Assembly (NCBI GenBank): GCA_016869195.1
Contig: VGET01000009.1
Span: forward strand, 1 to 32,366
Length of the DNA stretch: 32,366 bases
Direction of reading: 5' to 3'
From: Alphaproteobacteria bacterium
Lineage (GTDB): Bacteria; Pseudomonadota; Alphaproteobacteria; UBA828
Shown: positions 1-9,761 of the stretch, piece after piece
Position numbering within the stretch: the first letter of the stretch is position 1
Layout: every line of letters starts with the position of its first letter
Made by a program: the position numbers and the translations under genes
The notes under the pieces: model-generated
Told to the model about the DNA's origin: nothing
The model's database searches: none
The model's input: the letters and a program-made list of their open reading frames with translations, nothing else

Positions 1-707
1 TGCTCTAGAACGGCCGCGCCGGCGGGGTCGCGCTCGATCGGCCCGCCGCGCATGTCGGGCGGTGTGTAGACGTCAAGCATGGAGGTGCCGGCCGGCGCCC
101 GGCCATTGGCAAAGTTCTGCCGATAGTCGGAGAGCCCGCTCGCGTCCGCCCGCGTCGCGACGCCGACCGCTGCCGAACGCGATGCGCCGGCGCCAACCAC
201 GAGCCGTTCGTCAGCGCCTGTGCTGAGCCCGAGCGCGGCCGTCGCAGCAGCGGCTTGGGCGGTGTCGTTGGCGACTTCAAAGCCCTGTCTTGGTAGTTGG
301 GCGAAGAGTGTCTTCAGCAATTGTAGCTCTCGGGCCGAGTCAGCGGCGGGAGGGCCCTCGGCGTCGGCGGGCGGAGGCGGCTCATCGGTCGGCGCTTCGG
401 CCACGATCGCGTTCGGATCGGGCAGCCGCTCGCGCATCGTCCTGAGCTCGCTCAACGCTTCGCCAAGCTCGTGCTTGATCGCCTCATTGGCGCTGGTCAG
501 AGTTGTGAGCTGGGTCGAGAGCCGGCGCGAGCGGCGCAAGCTCGTTACGCCCTGGTGCATCATGCCCGAGAGCAGCAACAGGGCGCCGCCGGCGAACATG
601 GCAAGGTCTTGGCCCACCGCGGGCACCAGGCGCGGCAGCGCGAAGGCGAGTGCGATGCTCCCGCCGAGATAGATCGTCACGATCAGGCAGTGAATCAGGA
701 AGGTCAT
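1..707 (-). CDS. N-terminal part of a membrane-anchored protein with two predicted TM helices (possible EAL/c-di-GMP phosphodiesterase; C-terminus lies beyond the window edge)
   Basis: Missing from the ORF track because it runs off the edge. Reverse frame from ATG at 707: MTFLIHCLIVTIYLGGSIALAFALPRLVPAVGQDLAMFAGGALLLLSGMMHQGVTSLRRSRRLSTQLTTL... with a Pro/Ala-rich linker, still open at base 1 (...MRGGPIERDPAGAAVLE). The EAL assignment is by resemblance of N-terminal architecture only. Confidence 0.6.
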   Translation of the reverse strand, partial: MTFLIHCLIVTIYLGGSIALAFALPRLVPAVGQDLAMFAGGALLLLSGMMHQGVTSLRRSRRLSTQLTTLTSANEAIKHELGEALSELRTMRERLPDPNAIVAEAPTDEPPPPADAEGPPAADSARELQLLKTLFAQLPRQGFEVANDTAQAAAATAALGLSTGADERLVVGAGASRSAAVGVATRADASGLSDYRQNFANGRAPAGTSMLDVYTPPDMRGGPIERDPAGAAVLE

Positions 708-802
708 GGCGTGCGCTGATGCCTTGCCGGGGCTTTGATGGATGCTGGTCGGAATCGATTTAAGTATGGTTAAGCGAGCGCTTCAGGAACGGAGGTAGGG
801 AT

Positions 803-1978
803 ATGACCGGCCCGTGGCGGCGTCTTGTGCCTACTGCGTTGACCCTTTTGGTTGGCCTGGCCGTTCTTGGACCACCCCAGCGCGCGGCCGCGATTGACCC
901 GGATCCAATGGATGAGCCGATCGACGAAACGGCGCTTGAAACCAGTCTGGCTGAGCTGAGGCTGCCGCCCGGCTTCCACATTTCGTTGGTGACCGGACGG
1001 GTGCCGAAAGCGCGCTCCCTCGCCGTTGGGGCGAGGGGCACGATCTATGCCGGCACGCGCCAGGACGGCACGGTGTATGAGGTGATCGATCAGGATGGCG
1101 ATTGGCGGGCAGATAAGGTCAATCGCTTGGTCGAGGGCCTGTTTTCTCCCAATGGCGTGGCGTTTCGCGACGGTGCGCTCTACATCGCCGAAATTCACCG
1201 GCTCTCGAAGATCGAGAACGTCGAGGCGCGAGCGGGCGATGAGCGAGTCGAGCCCGCGACTGTGGCTGAGGCGTTCCCGCTCAAGCAGCATCATGGCTGG
1301 AAGTTCATTCGCTTTGGGCCCGACGGGAAGCTCTATGTGCCGGTCGGCGCGCCCTGCAATGTCTGCGCGCTCGAGGATCCCTACGGCACGATTCAACGCA
1401 TCAATCCCGATGGTACAGGGCTCGAAGTGGTGGCCAGGGGCGTGCGCAATTCAGTGGGCTTTGACTTCGATCCCGCGACCGGCGAGATCTGGTTCACCGA
1501 CAATGGGCGCGACCGCATGGGCGACGACATCCCGGCCGATGAGCTGAACCACGCCCCCACTGCCGGCCTCGATTTCGGTTTTCCGCGCTGCCATGGCGGT
1601 GATGTGATCGATCCGCGGTTTGGTGCGCCCGGCGATTGCGAACGCGTGGTTCCGCCGGCCCAGAAGCTCGGGCCCCACGTGGCCGCACTCGGCATGCGCT
1701 TTTATGGCGGCACGATGTTTCCGCCCGAGTACCGTGAGCAGATCTTCATCGCGGAACATGGCTCGTGGGATCGCACCACGCCGATCGGCTATCGCATTTC
1801 GATCGTCCGCCGCGATGCCGGTGGCAAGCCAATCAGCTACGACACCTTCATCGACGGCTGGCTTGCCAATGACGGGCCGTGGGGACGCCCGGTCGATCTC
1901 GAAATCCTGCCGGACGGCTCGATGTTGATTTCCGACGATCTGGCCGGGGCCATCTACCGCGTCACGTACGAGCCCTGA
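803..1978 (+). CDS. PQQ-dependent sugar/sorbosone dehydrogenase family protein (beta-propeller, secreted)
   Basis: 391 aa with N-terminal signal-like segment; LRLPPGFHISLVTGRVPKARSLAVG, GLFSPNGVAFRDGALYIAE, FGPDGKLYVPVGAPCN, FDFDPATGEIWFTDNGRDRMGDDIPADELN, FIAEHGSWDRTTPIGYRI motifs. Confidence 0.88.
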   Translation: MTGPWRRLVPTALTLLVGLAVLGPPQRAAAIDPDPMDEPIDETALETSLAELRLPPGFHISLVTGRVPKARSLAVGARGTIYAGTRQDGTVYEVIDQDGDWRADKVNRLVEGLFSPNGVAFRDGALYIAEIHRLSKIENVEARAGDERVEPATVAEAFPLKQHHGWKFIRFGPDGKLYVPVGAPCNVCALEDPYGTIQRINPDGTGLEVVARGVRNSVGFDFDPATGEIWFTDNGRDRMGDDIPADELNHAPTAGLDFGFPRCHGGDVIDPRFGAPGDCERVVPPAQKLGPHVAALGMRFYGGTMFPPEYREQIFIAEHGSWDRTTPIGYRISIVRRDAGGKPISYDTFIDGWLANDGPWGRPVDLEILPDGSMLISDDLAGAIYRVTYEP

Positions 1979-2047
1979 GGCGCTTTGCCACGCCCTCGCG
2001 GTTTCGCTATCGTGGCCGGTGGACGGCGATAGGAAGGGGCAGAGTCG

Positions 2048-3070
2048 TTGAGGATTTGGGCATCACTCGCGATTCTGCTCGGGCTTACAGCGGCCATCGT
2101 CCTGATCATTTGGCAGGGCGCCGGCGAGGTGGGCGACGCCATCGCAGCTGCGGGCTGGGGCATCGCGCTCGTCATCGTGGTGCGCCTGATTCCAATTCTT
2201 GCGGACGGCTGTCTCTGGGGCCTGCTGTTTCCCACCGGAGAGCGCCCGCGACTGAAACTGCTGCTGTGGACCCGCTGGGTCGGTGAGGCGGTCAATACGC
2301 TCTTGCCTGGACTCCAGATGGGCGGCGCGCTCGTGCGTACCCGCTTGCTCGTCGTCAAGGGCGTGCCCGGGCGGTTTGCCGGCGCGAGCGTGGTGGTCGA
2401 TCTGACGCTGAGCACGCTCACCCAGCTTCTGTTTACGCTCATCGGCCTCGGCTTTCTGGTCGCCCATCACGGCGACAGCGGCATTGCGCGGGGAGCGGCG
2501 ATCGGCGTCGCGGTCGGTCTCGCCTTGCTTGGCGGATTTTACGTGTCGCAACGGCGCGGGCTTTTTCGCGGACTCGCGAGCCTGTTCTCGCGCGTCGCCA
2601 AGGGGCGCGCTTGGGTCGCGACCGTCGGCGGCGCGGAGTCGCTCGATGCCACGATTCGGGCGGTCTATCAGCAACGTTGGGCGGTCTTCGGCAATGCGAC
2701 CGGCCAACTTGCAGCGTGGATCGTTGGCGCGGCCGAGGTGTGGCTCACGCTCTATTTCATGGGTTACCAGGTCAGCATCGGGGATGCGCTGCTGCTCGAG
2801 AGCCTCGTGCTCGCGGTGCGCGCGGCGGCGTTCATCGTCCCCGGCGCATTCGGCGTGCAGGAGGGGGCGCTCATGCTGCTTGGCGCCCTGATCGGCCTGC
2901 CGACCGAGGTGGCGCTCGGGCTCTCGCTCGTCAAGCGCGTGCGCGAGATCGTGCTCGGCGTGCCGGCGCTGCTCGTCTGGCAGGTGGTCGAGGGTCAGCG
3001 CATCTTCACGCGCGCGCCGCGACCATCGGTAACAATCGATGATGGAGCGCCGCCGCCCGAGCAACGCTGA
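2048..3070 (+). CDS. Lysylphosphatidylglycerol synthase TM-domain / HpnL-like flippase family membrane protein
   Basis: 340 aa polytopic protein; TRWVGEAVNTLLPGLQMGGALVRTRLL and FIVPGAFGVQEGALMLLGALIGLPTEVALGLSLVKRVREIVLGVPAL motifs; TTG start at 2048. Confidence 0.8.
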   Translation: MRIWASLAILLGLTAAIVLIIWQGAGEVGDAIAAAGWGIALVIVVRLIPILADGCLWGLLFPTGERPRLKLLLWTRWVGEAVNTLLPGLQMGGALVRTRLLVVKGVPGRFAGASVVVDLTLSTLTQLLFTLIGLGFLVAHHGDSGIARGAAIGVAVGLALLGGFYVSQRRGLFRGLASLFSRVAKGRAWVATVGGAESLDATIRAVYQQRWAVFGNATGQLAAWIVGAAEVWLTLYFMGYQVSIGDALLLESLVLAVRAAAFIVPGAFGVQEGALMLLGALIGLPTEVALGLSLVKRVREIVLGVPALLVWQVVEGQRIFTRAPRPSVTIDDGAPPPEQR

Positions 3071-3093
3071 GGCCGGGCGCTATTTCGCGTGCT

Positions 3094-5844
3094 CTACTCG
3101 GCGGCCTGGGCCTCGATCTTCTCGACGCGCGCTGCGCAGTATTTGAACTCGGGGATCTTGCCGAACGGGTCGAGCGCCGGATTGGTGAGCAGGTTCGCCG
3201 GCGCTTCGGCGTAGCAGAAGGGCACGAACACGACGCCCTCAGGCACGCCGCCGTCCGCCCGCGCCTTGAGCGCGATCGTGCCGCGGCGGGTCTCAACCCG
3301 CACGAAATCGCCCGGTCGGATGCCGCGCCGGGCCATCTCGAGCGGCGCAAGGTGTGCGACCGCCTCCGGCTCTAGCGTGTCGAGCACGCCGGCCCGGCGC
3401 GTGATCGCCCCCGTGTGCCAGTGCTCGAGCTGCCGCCCGGTCGTCAGGATCAGCGGAAAATCGCTGTCCGGCCGTTCATCCGGCGGAATGATGCTTGCCG
3501 GCACGAACTTGCCGCGCCGCGAGGCGGTCGGGAAACCGTCGCGAAAGATAACGTCATTGCCCGGCTTGTCCGGCGCATCGCACGGATAGGTGACGGCGCT
3601 TTCGCGCACCAATCGATCCCAAGTGATGTTATTGAGCGAGGGCATGCAGCGCGTCATCTCGGCGAACACATCGCTCGGGCCCGCATAGCGCCAGTCGAGC
3701 CCCATGCCGAGCGCGAGCGCCTGGATGATCCACCAATCGGGCCTGGCGCCGGCCGGCGGCTCGACCGCCTTGCGGCCGAGCTGCACCTGCCGATTGGTGT
3801 TGGTGACCGTGCCGTCCTTCTCGGGCCAGGCGGTCGCCGGCAGCACGACGTCGGCGAAGAACGCCGTTTCGGTCAGGAAGATCTCCTGCACCACGAGATG
3901 GTCGAGCTTGGCGAGGGCCTCGCGCACATGATGGGCGTTGGGGTCGGACATCGCGGGGTTCTCGCCCATGACATACATCGCCCGAATCTTGCCCTCGTGC
4001 GCGGCATCCATGATCTCGACGACCGTGAGTCCGCGATTGGGGTCGAGCTTGGTGCCCCAGAAGTCCTCATAGAAGGCGCGCGTCTTGGTGTCGGTCACCG
4101 GCTTGTAGTCCGGATAGACCATGGGAATGAGCCCGGCGTCGGATGCGCCCTGCACATTGTTCTGGCCGCGCAAGGGATGCAGGCCCGTGCCCGGGCGGCC
4201 AACCTGGCCCGTCATCAGCGCGAGCGAGATCAGGCAGCGCGCATTGTCCGTGCCATGGATGTGCTGGGAGATGCCCATGCCCCAGAAAATGATCGCGGCC
4301 TCGGCCTTGGCGTAGAGACGTGCGACGGTGCGGAGCGTATCCGCCTCGATGCCGCAGACCGGCGCCATGGCCTCGGGTGTGTAGGCCTTCAGGTGTTCCC
4401 TGATCGCCTCGAACCCCTCGGTGTGGGCCTGGACGTATTGCTGATCGAACAGCCCCTCGGTCACGATGACGTTCATCATCGCGTTGAGCATGGCGACATC
4501 GGCGCCGGGCTTGAACTGCAGCCAATGATCGGCGTGGCGGGCGAGGGGCGAGCCGCGCGGATCGAGCACGATCAGGCTCGCGCCATTCTTCTTCGCGTTC
4601 TTGAGGAAGGTCGCGGCGACCGGGTGGTTGGTGGTCGGCTGCGCGCCGATCACGATGATGACGTCGGAGTGAACCGCCTCGTTGAAGCTGGCGGATACCG
4701 CGGCGGAGCCAACGGTCTCCATCAGCGCGGCAACCGAGGAGGCGTGGCACAGCCGGGTGCAGTGATCGACGTTGTTGGTGCCGAAGCCTGTACGCACCAG
4801 CTTCTGGAACAGATAGGCCTCCTCGTTCGAGCCCTTGGCCGAGCCGAAGCCTGCGAGCGCGCTGCTGCCATGGCGCTCTCGCGTAAGTTTCAAGCCGCTC
4901 GACGCGATTTCGAGCGCTTCCTCCCAAGTGGCTTCGCGGAAATGGGTCCACGGATTGGCCGGATCAATGTCGATCTCCGCATGCTTCGGCACACCCGGCT
5001 TGCGGATCATCGGCTTGGTCAGGCGATGCGCGTGGTTCACATAGTCGAAGCCGAAGCGGCCCTTGACGCACAGGCGCGCCAGGTTGGCCGGTCCCGACTT
5101 GCCGTCAACCTTGACGATGCGGTTGTCCTTCACGCTATAGGTCAACTGGCAGCCGACGCCGCAATAAGGGCAAACCGAATCCACCTGCTTGTCGGGCACG
5201 ATCTTGCCGGCCTGCTTGGCGGGCATCAGCGCGCCAGTCGGGCAGGCCTGCACGCATTCGCCGCACGCAACGCAGGTCGACTGGCCCATCGGGTCATCGA
5301 AATCGAACACGATTTTTGCGTGGGCGCCGCGCCCGGCCATGCCGATGACGTCATTGACCTGCACCTCGCGACAGGCTCGCACGCAGCGGGTGCAGTGAAT
5401 GCAGGCGTCGAGATTGACCGCCATCGCAGGGTGAGACGGATCGGGCGCGGGCGTGCGCTTGGCCGGAAAGCGGCTTTTCAACTGGCCCATGCGCTCGGCC
5501 CAGGCCCAAAGCTCGGACCTCGGATCGTGTGCTGATTCGCGCGGCGGCTGATCCGCCACCAGGAGCTCCATCACCATCGCGCGCGACTTGGCGGCCCGCT
5601 CGGTCGCGGTCTTGACCACCATGCCCTTGGTCGGTTTGCGGATGCACGAGGCGGCGAGCACGCGCTCGCCCTCGATCTCGACCATGCAGACCCGGCAATT
5701 GCCATCGGCCCGGTAGGTCGGCGCCGGGGTGTAGCAGAGGTGGGGAATCTCGACGCCGATGCGCTTGGCCACCTGCCAGATCGTCTCGCCGGGCTCGGCC
5801 GCAACCTCGCGGCCATCGAGCGTGAAGCGGATCGGCTCGCTCAT
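3094..5844 (-). CDS. fdsA: NAD-dependent formate dehydrogenase alpha (molybdopterin) subunit
   Basis: 916 aa; N-terminal 2Fe-2S domain (CYTPAPTYRADGNCRVCMVEIEG), ferredoxin-type clusters, CPYCGVGCQLTY, CTRLCHASSVAAL with Cys at the Mo-ligand position, C-terminal molybdopterin dinucleotide-binding domain. Confidence 0.93.
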   Translation of the reverse strand: MSEPIRFTLDGREVAAEPGETIWQVAKRIGVEIPHLCYTPAPTYRADGNCRVCMVEIEGERVLAASCIRKPTKGMVVKTATERAAKSRAMVMELLVADQPPRESAHDPRSELWAWAERMGQLKSRFPAKRTPAPDPSHPAMAVNLDACIHCTRCVRACREVQVNDVIGMAGRGAHAKIVFDFDDPMGQSTCVACGECVQACPTGALMPAKQAGKIVPDKQVDSVCPYCGVGCQLTYSVKDNRIVKVDGKSGPANLARLCVKGRFGFDYVNHAHRLTKPMIRKPGVPKHAEIDIDPANPWTHFREATWEEALEIASSGLKLTRERHGSSALAGFGSAKGSNEEAYLFQKLVRTGFGTNNVDHCTRLCHASSVAALMETVGSAAVSASFNEAVHSDVIIVIGAQPTTNHPVAATFLKNAKKNGASLIVLDPRGSPLARHADHWLQFKPGADVAMLNAMMNVIVTEGLFDQQYVQAHTEGFEAIREHLKAYTPEAMAPVCGIEADTLRTVARLYAKAEAAIIFWGMGISQHIHGTDNARCLISLALMTGQVGRPGTGLHPLRGQNNVQGASDAGLIPMVYPDYKPVTDTKTRAFYEDFWGTKLDPNRGLTVVEIMDAAHEGKIRAMYVMGENPAMSDPNAHHVREALAKLDHLVVQEIFLTETAFFADVVLPATAWPEKDGTVTNTNRQVQLGRKAVEPPAGARPDWWIIQALALGMGLDWRYAGPSDVFAEMTRCMPSLNNITWDRLVRESAVTYPCDAPDKPGNDVIFRDGFPTASRRGKFVPASIIPPDERPDSDFPLILTTGRQLEHWHTGAITRRAGVLDTLEPEAVAHLAPLEMARRGIRPGDFVRVETRRGTIALKARADGGVPEGVVFVPFCYAEAPANLLTNPALDPFGKIPEFKYCAARVEKIEAQAAE

Positions 5845-7553
5845 GCGACCTCCGAACGAAAATGCTTGAGGACCATCAAGAGAGGATTGGGCGCGGCCTG
5901 TCCTAGACCGCAGATCGAGGCATCCATCATCGCCTTGCTCAGCTCATCGAGCAGCGGGATGTCCCACTTTCCTGCTTCCATCAGCTTGACGGCCTTTTCC
6001 GTGCCGACCCGGCACGGCGTGCACTGGCCACACGATTCATCCTCGAAGAAGCGCATCAGATTGAGCGCGACCGCGCGCATGTCGTCCTTGTCTGACAGCA
6101 CGATCACCGCGGCCGAGCCGATGAAGCAGCCATGCGGGTTGAGCGTGTCGAAGTCGAGCGGGATGTCGGCCATCGATGCGGGCAGGATGCCGCCTGAGGC
6201 GCCGCCCGGCAAATAGCCCTTGAAGGTGTGGCCCTCGGCCATGCCGTCACAATATTCGTCGATCAGCTGGCGCATGGTGATGCCGGCGGGCGCGAGCTTC
6301 ATGCCGGGCTCCTTGACCCGCCCCGACACTGAAAACGAGCGCAGGCCCTTTCGGCCATTGCGCCCCTGGCCGGAGAACCACTCGGGGCCGCGTTCGACAA
6401 TGTCGCGCACCCAATAGAGCGATTCGACGTTGTTGATCAGCGTCGGCCGACCGAACAGGCCGACCTGCGAGGGGAAGGGCGGCTTGTGCCGCGGCTCGCC
6501 GCGGCGGCCCTCGATGCTCTCCAGCATTGCGGACTCCTCGCCGCAGATATAGGCGCCGGCCCCGCGGCGCAGATGGATGCGCGTCTTCGCGGTCAATCCG
6601 GCCTGATCGAGCTTCGCGATTTCCGCGAGCAGCACTTCGCGCACGCCCGGATACTCATCGCGCAGATAGAAATAGACGTCGGCGGCCTCGACCACCCAGG
6701 CCGCGATCAACATGCCTTCGAGCGTGCGGTGCGGATCGGTCTCGAGGTAGACGCGATCTTTGAACGTGCCGGGCTCGCCCTCATCGGCGTTTACCGCCAT
6801 CAGGCGAGGCGCCGGTTCCTGCCGCACGAAGCGCCATTTGCGGCCGGTGGGAAAACCGGCACCGCCTAGACCACGCAGCCCGCTGCCCTCCATGAGCTTG
6901 ATGATGTCCTCCACCGCGCGCTCGCCAGACAGGCAGGCCCGATAGAGTCGATAGCCGCCGTTCTTCACATACTCATCGAGGCCGATATGCGCCGGCACGT
7001 TGGGCGCGTGGCTCGGGGCACGCACCGCCGCCATGACATTCTCTACGCTGGCATGCTCGACATGGCGATGGCCCACCTCGGCGATCGGCGCCTTGTCGCA
7101 GCGCCCCATGCAGGGCGCGCGGACGACGCGGATATTTGGCGAGAGCTTGCCCTTCAGCGCCGTCAACAACGCCGCCGCGCCCGCCATTTCGCAAGAGAGG
7201 GAATCGCAAACACGGATGGTGAGAGCCGGGGGCGGCTCCTCGTCTTCCATCACGACATCGAAGTGGGCGTAGAACGTCGCGGTCTCGTAGACCTCGGCCA
7301 TGGAGAGCTTCATCTCTTCGGCAAGGGCGGCAAGGTGCCTGGCCGAGAGGTGGTGATAGCGATCCTGGATCAGGTGGAGGTGCTCGATCAGCAAATCGGC
7401 CCGCCGCGGCCGATCACCCAGGAGGGCACGCACCTCCGACAACGCCGTCGGGTCGGTCTGGCGGCCCTTCAGCGTTGAGCGCGCGGCGCCACGGCCGCTG
7501 CCAGGATGTTTGTGCCGCTTCGGCGTCGAAGGGGTCTTGTCCGAGCCCGACAT
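5841..7553 (-). CDS. NAD-dependent formate dehydrogenase fused gamma-beta subunit (NuoE-like + NuoF-like)
   Basis: ORF 5841..7631, likely start at MSGSDKTPSTPKRH (7553). NuoE-like 2Fe-2S motif (RVCDSLSCEM...APCMGRCDKAP) followed by NuoF core (GLRGLGGAGFPTGRKWRF, NADEGEPGTFKDR, GAGAYICGEESAMLESIEG, CGQCTPCRVGTEK). ATGA overlap with the alpha subunit. Confidence 0.92.
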   Translation of the reverse strand: MSGSDKTPSTPKRHKHPGSGRGAARSTLKGRQTDPTALSEVRALLGDRPRRADLLIEHLHLIQDRYHHLSARHLAALAEEMKLSMAEVYETATFYAHFDVVMEDEEPPPALTIRVCDSLSCEMAGAAALLTALKGKLSPNIRVVRAPCMGRCDKAPIAEVGHRHVEHASVENVMAAVRAPSHAPNVPAHIGLDEYVKNGGYRLYRACLSGERAVEDIIKLMEGSGLRGLGGAGFPTGRKWRFVRQEPAPRLMAVNADEGEPGTFKDRVYLETDPHRTLEGMLIAAWVVEAADVYFYLRDEYPGVREVLLAEIAKLDQAGLTAKTRIHLRRGAGAYICGEESAMLESIEGRRGEPRHKPPFPSQVGLFGRPTLINNVESLYWVRDIVERGPEWFSGQGRNGRKGLRSFSVSGRVKEPGMKLAPAGITMRQLIDEYCDGMAEGHTFKGYLPGGASGGILPASMADIPLDFDTLNPHGCFIGSAAVIVLSDKDDMRAVALNLMRFFEDESCGQCTPCRVGTEKAVKLMEAGKWDIPLLDELSKAMMDASICGLGQAAPNPLLMVLKHFRSEVA

Positions 7554-7640
7554 GGTGTCGTCCCGCTTTGTCGATGGGGTGATCATGATCGCAGAGTCTG
7601 GCCGCCCTGTATAATCAGCGTGGCCTATCAATCGATCAGA

Positions 7641-8558
7641 CTATTTGAGCTTCTGCTTCGGCTCAAACAGGTCAACGCCGCGCAGCTCCTTCACGATGTC
7701 GAGCATGGCCTTTGCCGCAGGCATTTTTGGCTCGCGGTCAGCCACGACAAGCCCGACAAGGTGGCTGATCTCAGGCGACACCAGATCGACAATGGCGAGG
7801 CCGGCCGGCAGACCGGGGGCAACCATCAGATGGCGGGGCACGACGCTGGCCCACTGGCCGCTCTGGACATGCAGAATGAGCCCGGTGATTGAGTTGGTCT
7901 CGACCTGTGCTGCAGCCTCGACGCCGGCCGAGCGGAAGGCAGCATCGATGATCCGGCGGTTCTGCATGTCACGGGTGAGCAGACAGAGCGGTTCCGCCGC
8001 CGCGTCCCGCCAGGCGATCTGCTGGCGCTGCGCGACCGGGCTGTCCTTGGACACGAGGAGCGCATAGCGCTCGCGATAGAGCGGCACCGAACGCACCCGC
8101 AATATGGGCTCGTTGTCGAGATAGGTGACGCCAAGATCGAGCTCGAACTCGTCGAGCCCGCGCTGAATGGCATTGGAGCTCGAGACCGTTGCAGTGACGG
8201 TGACGTGGGGGTGGCGACGGCTGAACGGCGCGGTCAGCTTGGCGATCACGGGGAGGGCGGTCGGCACGACCGAGACGCGCAAGTCGCCGTGCAGGCTGCC
8301 GCGCATCTGGCTGAGATCCTGCACCAGGGCGTCGCGGTCGGCCAGAATGCGCTCCGCCCAGGCCAGGACGCGCTGGCCTTCGGGCGTGAAACCCTCAAAT
8401 CTCCTGCCACGTAAGACAATTGGAACCCGAAGCTCATCTTCCAGTTGCTGAACCGCCGTCGACAATGTGGGCTGCGAGACGCGGCACGCAATCGCGGCTC
8501 TACCGAAGTGTTTTTCTTTTGATAATGCAATAAGATATGAGAATTGTCTAAGAAACAT
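7641..8558 (-). CDS. LysR-family transcriptional regulator, likely of the formate dehydrogenase operon
   Basis: 305 aa; N-terminal HTH MFLRQFSYLIALSKEKHFGRAAIACRVSQPTLSTAVQQLEDEL; co-directional and immediately upstream of the fds genes. Confidence 0.92.
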   Translation of the reverse strand: MFLRQFSYLIALSKEKHFGRAAIACRVSQPTLSTAVQQLEDELRVPIVLRGRRFEGFTPEGQRVLAWAERILADRDALVQDLSQMRGSLHGDLRVSVVPTALPVIAKLTAPFSRRHPHVTVTATVSSSNAIQRGLDEFELDLGVTYLDNEPILRVRSVPLYRERYALLVSKDSPVAQRQQIAWRDAAAEPLCLLTRDMQNRRIIDAAFRSAGVEAAAQVETNSITGLILHVQSGQWASVVPRHLMVAPGLPAGLAIVDLVSPEISHLVGLVVADREPKMPAAKAMLDIVKELRGVDLFEPKQKLK

Positions 8559-8567
8559 CGCGAGCCT

Positions 8568-8780
8568 CTATGCCCTCGATCTGGTCGTGAAATGGTTGGA
8601 CTCGTGGTCGGGCGCGTGGGACTGTTCGAGCACGGCGATGGCGCTATCCACGAGTCGCTTGCCCGCGTGCTCGAAGTTGATTGTCACCCGGTTGCCGATC
8701 ACCGATTGAATCTGACCTGAGCCCCAATCGGGTGCGTCCTTCAAGCGGACCCACGCCCCTGGCACGAGTTCGAGTGGCAT
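8568..8780 (-). CDS. DUF3553-like small protein
   Basis: MPLELVPGAWVRLKDAPDWGSGQIQSVIGNRVTINFEHAGKRLVDSAIAVLE matches the recalled DUF3553 pattern; start inferred at 8780 within ORF 8568..8825. Confidence 0.7.
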   Translation of the reverse strand: MPLELVPGAWVRLKDAPDWGSGQIQSVIGNRVTINFEHAGKRLVDSAIAVLEQSHAPDHESNHFTTRSRA

Positions 8781-8944
8781 GGCGTCGACCCTGTCCCAAC
8801 AGCAGCCCGATCGAGGCTTCGTCACAGACTAGCGTGTTTCGTCCCGGAATTCGATGCGTCCTGAGCGCCGCTTCTACGCGCCTTGCCGATGCCTCATCGA
8901 GTTGCTATGAGCACCCAACATCCACCGAATCGGGCCGGGGCAGC

Positions 8945-9603
8945 ATGGCATCCGACGGACTCGACACGGATTTTCGGTTGGTTTCGCTCATGGGCGCCAA
9001 ATTGTGCATGACCTTCTTGGACCAATCAGCGCGCTCAGCATGGTGGCGGAGAGTCTCGAGGACGAGGATCCCGCCATGCTTGATACCTCCCGTCGCATGC
9101 TCCTCGAAAGCGCGGGCAAGGCACTCAACCGCCTGAGCTTCTATCGTGCCGCGGTCGGCCGCGGCACCACCCTCGGCTCAGGCGAGGCGAAGGGCCTGAT
9201 CGAGAAGGTGCTGGCCGAGACCAAGGTCTCTGTGAAGTGGGAGGATTCACTCTCGGCCCAGGCAGGGGAATCCGCGCCGGCGTTGCTGAAGATCGCCATC
9301 AACCTCGGCTATATGGTCGGGCACGCCGTCCATGGCGGCGGCACGCTCACTATTCGGCTCTCGGGCTCCTTGGCGGCGCCCTCGATCAGCGTCAGCGGCA
9401 GCGGACAGCGGCTCGGGTTTGAGGAGAGCGCACGTGTCGCCTTGCTCGCCGGCGCCGATGCCGACCTCAAGGCGATTGCCGGGCTCGACCCGCGGGCTGC
9501 ACAGCCCTATTTCACCGGCCGGCTTGCGGCGGTGCTCGGGCTCAAGGTCTCGGTGCCGACGATCTCGCCTGCCACGATTGAAGTGGTGGCCGCCCGCGCC
9601 TGA
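8945..9603 (+). pseudogene. chpT: ChpT-like histidine phosphotransferase, apparent 1-nt frameshift at the conserved His
   Basis: Frame 2: ATG 8945 MASDGLDTDFRLVSLMGAKLC; frame 1: HDLLGPISALSMVAESLEDED...IEVVAARA to 9603. Together they give the expected KLC-HDLLGPI H-box, split by one missing base at about 9007. Confidence 0.8.
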
Positions 9604-9761
9604 TCGGCAAGCCGCGAGAATCCGGCGCTTTACCGAAATTTAGCCGCTTCCCCCTGATGCTTCGGCGGATTTAGCGCCGCCAACTGCGCGCCATAGCTGG
9701 CCGTTGCTCCGTCCCCGAGGGCGGAGCGCCCCGGTCCGGTTCGGCCGTCGAGGGGAGAGAC

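Noticed and set aside
3415-5535. 706-aa plus-strand ORF
   Set aside because: Lies wholly antisense to the well-supported fdsA; low-complexity His/Arg/Gly-rich product typical of GC-rich shadow ORFs.
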